From an uncultured Bacilli bacterium (GTDB lineage: Bacteria; Bacillota_I; Bacilli_A; RF39; UBA660), in assembly GCA_944332105.1 (NCBI GenBank), contig CALVJI010000055.1, forward strand, positions 1 through 8,036: DNA of 8,036 bases. The letters run 5' to 3'. A program made the translations under genes and the position numbers. Of the stretch, positions 5,554 to 8,036 are shown piece by piece; position 1 is the first letter of the stretch, and each line of letters starts with the position of its first letter. The notes beneath the pieces were generated by a model. The model ran no database searches, had not been told where the DNA came from, and saw only the letters and a list, made by a program, of their open reading frames with translations.

Positions 5554-6513
5554 ATGAAAGTATTTATGCAAAAAATGTTAATACCGTTACTTTGCCTTTT
5601 TATTCTTGTCTTTGTTTTTTTAAATGCCAATAATTGGACAGATAAACTCGCCACTTTAACGCTTAATGATCCTAAAATCATTATTCCTTCAAAAGACGAG
5701 TATGCCAAACAAGAAGACTTTCTTTTTGTCCAAAACGTCGAAGATTTTACACCTTATAGCAAAGGCGATTTAAAAAACATTTACTATACCATTGTCAATA
5801 ATGGCTGGGAAGAATTCACTTTTTATTGCCCTAGTGAGTACACAAATTGTTTAGAAGATGTTCGAGAGATTAGCAATGATCAAGACTTACTAACTCATTT
5901 AAACAACTTTGTTCATCCCTTTAATAGTTTTTCTAATGTAGAAACTTTAATTAGTAAAGCAGGCGATGTCACTGTATCCATTCATTACTTTTATACCTCT
6001 GAGCAAATTGCTGAAATCACGAAAAAAGTAGATGAATTATATAATACTTTAATTACAAATGATATGGACGATTATACCAAAATTTTAACTATTCATGACT
6101 ATATTATTAATAATACCAAATATGATGTTGAAAGAAATGACAGTGGTGAAAGCACTTACCATTCTTATATTGCATATGGTCCATTATTCGAAGGAATGGC
6201 TACATGTAATGGATACACCGATGCAATGGCATTATTTTTAGAAAAGATAGGCCTTAACAATTTTAAAATTGCCATGACTCCAGAAGATAACCAAAACTCA
6301 GAAGGACATGTATGGAACGCGGTTTATTTAGATAACCAATGGCTGCATTTAGATCTAACATGGGACGATCCAGTAAGTAATGATGGCACAGATTATTTAC
6401 AACATAAATATTTTCTAATCACAACCGAACAATTAAATGAAATAGATACAAGTGGCGAAGTACAAGTACTAGAACATCAATTCAAAAAAAATATTTACTT
6501 AGAAATGAAATAA
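5554..6513 (+). CDS. Membrane-anchored transglutaminase-like domain protein
   Basis: The 319-residue product begins with a short basic stretch and a hydrophobic segment (about residues 8-24, LIPLLCLFILVFVFL), which should act as an uncleaved signal anchor and place the rest outside the cell. Residues about 50-165 form a family-specific N-terminal region. A transglutaminase-like (papain-fold) domain follows at about 172-290: DDYTKILTIHDYIINNTKYD (172-191), the nucleophile region ATCNGYTDAMALFLEKIG (216-233, C218), EGHVWNAVYLDNQWLHLDLTWDD (250-272, H252 and D267) and the closing YLQHKYFLIT (281-290). The Cys-His-Asp triad is complete, so it may cleave or cross-link peptides, perhaps at the cell wall; the substrate is unknown. 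The ATG at 5554 is preferred over the in-frame ATG at 5536, which overlaps the -10 box; a GTGAT element lies just upstream. C14 in the hydrophobic segment lacks a lipobox context. It is convergent with the surface protein gene at the right end. Confidence 0.85.
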   Translation: MKVFMQKMLIPLLCLFILVFVFLNANNWTDKLATLTLNDPKIIIPSKDEYAKQEDFLFVQNVEDFTPYSKGDLKNIYYTIVNNGWEEFTFYCPSEYTNCLEDVREISNDQDLLTHLNNFVHPFNSFSNVETLISKAGDVTVSIHYFYTSEQIAEITKKVDELYNTLITNDMDDYTKILTIHDYIINNTKYDVERNDSGESTYHSYIAYGPLFEGMATCNGYTDAMALFLEKIGLNNFKIAMTPEDNQNSEGHVWNAVYLDNQWLHLDLTWDDPVSNDGTDYLQHKYFLITTEQLNEIDTSGEVQVLEHQFKKNIYLEMK

Positions 6514-6540
6514 ATCGAAGAAACGAATCCTTCGATTTTT
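6512..6540. terminator. Terminator between the transglutaminase-like and surface protein genes
   Basis: A perfect 9-bp stem (6512-6520 with 6530-6538) with a 9-base loop is followed by a T run to 6540. It begins within the stop codon of the transglutaminase-like gene. In the opposite direction the stem is followed by a T-rich stretch, so it can also serve the convergent surface gene. It has more G/C pairs than the other two terminators here. Confidence 0.78.
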
Positions 6541-6562
6541 AATTTATTCTAAAAAATATATT

Positions 6563-8036
6563 CTACGCAACTTTCGCTACATATGGATCATTAGCCGTCC
6601 CAATTCCGCTACTAATCTCTGTATCTGCTTTTAAATTAATAACGCCACGAACACCCGGCCGACTATCAGTTACCCAGTAGGTGCCTACAAAGCCATTTAA
6701 ATCAAAATAAAATTCATATGCTGTTAGAATACCAGAATTGAATCTTCCAGGTGACATAGTCCAATAATTCACCGAAGAATAAGTATAAGCCAATTTATTT
6801 AAATAACCATCCGCATAGCCAGATAACATGAGTTCATCCGCTGTAATAAGGCCAATCGGATAGATTAAGACTTTGTTTCCCATACTATTTGTAGCAGTTG
6901 TAAATAAGTCATTATTCTTGTTTGGACAACTTAAACTTGGCGTTTTCAAACTATAAAATCTTTGGTAGCCACCATAATAGGTATAATCGAGAGAAACACC
7001 ATCCCCATCACTTGTTGTTGATAAACTGCGGTCATTACAGAAACCTGGATCTGCTATGTAATTGGAATAACCTTTGTCTACAATATTCTGTTTATACCAA
7101 CTATCTAAATATTTTTTGATATTTGAATCATTATCATTTGCATAAGTCTCCTCATACGAACTATTAAAAGTATTCCCATACATATATCCTACATAACCTG
7201 GATTATTTCTTTCTGAATTAAATGAAGATGTAGTCATATTCGTATAGCCTAAACTACTATCCGTAAGTTTCATATTCAAATCATTTCCAGTCGCGTTAGG
7301 CGTTTCACCAGCATATAAAAGTCTTATGGAGCCATCACTATTTTGACGAATGATTCGCCAATAATATCCTGCAAAATACACATAATTATTATTTACACTT
7401 CCTCGATAGTAATAACTTTTACTATCCCCGTCTTCCATCATGTATAATCCTTTATCTGATTTATCACTTTCTTGCTCACTTTGTGTATAAGCATAGGCTG
7501 TCATACGATAACTCATAGCTTTAATTGAAGGATCTCCAGCTGTTTTTTCTTCCTTAACTGCCCCAGTTAGCTCATAAATTGTTGTACAGTTTGCATAATT
7601 ATTCCAAGTGGAAACAACTCCAGTTGAACTCATGCTAAAGCCGGAAGCACAAAAATAGTATTTTGTCTCTGAATCCTTATAATTTAAAGTTGTTGGATCG
7701 ACATAGGATAAATTTCCTATGGTATATTGTCCTGTTTCTGAATTAAATGTATAACTTGTTCCTATTCTTGGCAAGATATTTTCATTTGTTAAATTTTTGG
7801 TGTAGTCTTCGCCATTATTAACTAAGTCTGGATGAGGCATTGTTGCACTTGCTGTTGTAGTTGTACTTGCATGATTTTCATTCCAATTAATTATTGGAGC
7901 TGTTTTTGAAAAGTCTGGAACTTGTTTTGCTTCGATTTGCTGTTTGGCTACCTCAACACTTGAGGATTGATATTCATTTACTAACATTGCATCAGCAAGT
8001 TTATTAAATCCTTGGTCTATTGGACTATAGTTTGTT
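6563..8036 (-). CDS. Large probable surface protein, 5' end beyond the window
   Basis: The frame is open to the right edge, so the ATG at 7987 is internal: the 16 codons upstream (reading TNYSPIDQGFNKLADA) continue the protein. The visible 490 residues are rich in Tyr, Asn, Ser, Thr and Gly and poor in long hydrophobic stretches, typical of an exported protein. A Thr-rich linker lies near residues 52-61. Four cysteines are widely spaced (YYFCAS, YANCTT, GFCNDRS, LSCPNK) and could form disulfides. Segments such as SYYYRGSVNNNYVYFAGYYW, then NDNDSNIKKYLDSWY, YPIGLITADELMLSGYADG, NYWTMSPGRFN and GVRGVINLKAD resemble a family I recall as recurrent in uncultured low-GC Firmicutes, and the closing part is reminiscent of a C-type-lectin/formylglycine-enzyme-like fold. 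The missing N-terminus should hold a signal or pilin-like leader. There is no LPXTG motif at the C-terminus, so it is not sortase anchored. Function is unknown; adhesion or ligand binding is only a guess. Sampled stretches range from about 27% to 43% G+C, higher in places than uvrC. Confidence 0.8.
   Translation of the reverse strand, partial: TNYSPIDQGFNKLADAMLVNEYQSSSVEVAKQQIEAKQVPDFSKTAPIINWNENHASTTTTASATMPHPDLVNNGEDYTKNLTNENILPRIGTSYTFNSETGQYTIGNLSYVDPTTLNYKDSETKYYFCASGFSMSSTGVVSTWNNYANCTTIYELTGAVKEEKTAGDPSIKAMSYRMTAYAYTQSEQESDKSDKGLYMMEDGDSKSYYYRGSVNNNYVYFAGYYWRIIRQNSDGSIRLLYAGETPNATGNDLNMKLTDSSLGYTNMTTSSFNSERNNPGYVGYMYGNTFNSSYEETYANDNDSNIKKYLDSWYKQNIVDKGYSNYIADPGFCNDRSLSTTSDGDGVSLDYTYYGGYQRFYSLKTPSLSCPNKNNDLFTTATNSMGNKVLIYPIGLITADELMLSGYADGYLNKLAYTYSSVNYWTMSPGRFNSGILTAYEFYFDLNGFVGTYWVTDSRPGVRGVINLKADTEISSGIGTANDPYVAKVA

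Noticed and set aside
5593..5598. A lipoprotein cysteine in the transglutaminase-like protein
   Set aside because: C14 lies in the hydrophobic core in the context PLLC, which lacks the small residue before Cys expected of a lipobox, and hydrophobic residues continue after it.
5430..5708. A 92-codon minus-strand frame over the start of the transglutaminase-like gene
   Set aside because: It runs opposite to the signal-anchor coding region, contains the divergent promoter region, and has a low-complexity product with no recognisable motif.
6922..7119. A 65-codon plus-strand frame inside the surface protein gene
   Set aside because: It is antisense to a long coding frame and encodes a His/Asn-rich product typical of a shadow frame.
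6563..8036. A diversity-generating retroelement target
   Set aside because: The lectin-like C-terminus is suggestive, but no reverse transcriptase, template repeat or near-identical repeat is in the window, so the claim is not supported here.
1..8036. Mycoplasma-type genetic code with TGA as tryptophan
   Set aside because: Two genes end in TGA with sensible C-termini, conserved tryptophans use TGG, and the conserved genes have no internal TGA.

Overview
The window is low-GC bacterial DNA with short intergenic gaps, Shine-Dalgarno-type ribosome sites and sigma-A-like promoters (several with an extended TGn -10). Lysine-, asparagine- and isoleucine-rich proteins, Gram-positive-style gene content and AT-rich terminators suggest a Firmicutes/Bacilli-type organism, possibly one of the uncultured gut lineages near Erysipelotrichia/RF39; that placement is inference. 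Genes end in TGA as well as TAA and tryptophan is encoded by TGG, so the standard bacterial code fits and the Mycoplasma code does not.

Layout: a possible gene start runs off the left edge on the minus strand (1-67). Next come yvcK (+) and uvrC (-), which converge on a shared perfect AT-rich hairpin. uvrC is divergent from a short, one-domain YigZ/IMPACT protein (+), whose end overlaps by 11 bp a convergent minus-strand gene for a degenerate HipA-like kinase-fold protein. rpsT (ribosomal protein S20, +) has its own strong promoter and converges tail to tail on a minus-strand amidoligase-like gene; the shared terminator is built from the 3' ends of both. The amidoligase-like gene is divergent from a membrane-anchored transglutaminase-like protease-fold protein (+). 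That gene converges on a 5'-truncated, large, probably surface-exposed protein (-) that runs off the right edge.

Functionally the window mixes housekeeping genes (yvcK for carbon flux and cell-wall homeostasis, uvrC for excision repair, rpsT for the 30S subunit) with accessory genes. Almost every gene is a single transcription unit on alternating strands, so there is no long operon. The most unusual part is the pair of minus-strand genes flanking rpsT: a kinase-fold protein with an eroded catalytic loop and an amidoligase-like protein, with near-identical translation-start leaders. The second noteworthy part is the cell-surface pair at the right end. No RNA genes, CRISPR arrays, insertion sequences or gene-free stretches over 300 bases were found.
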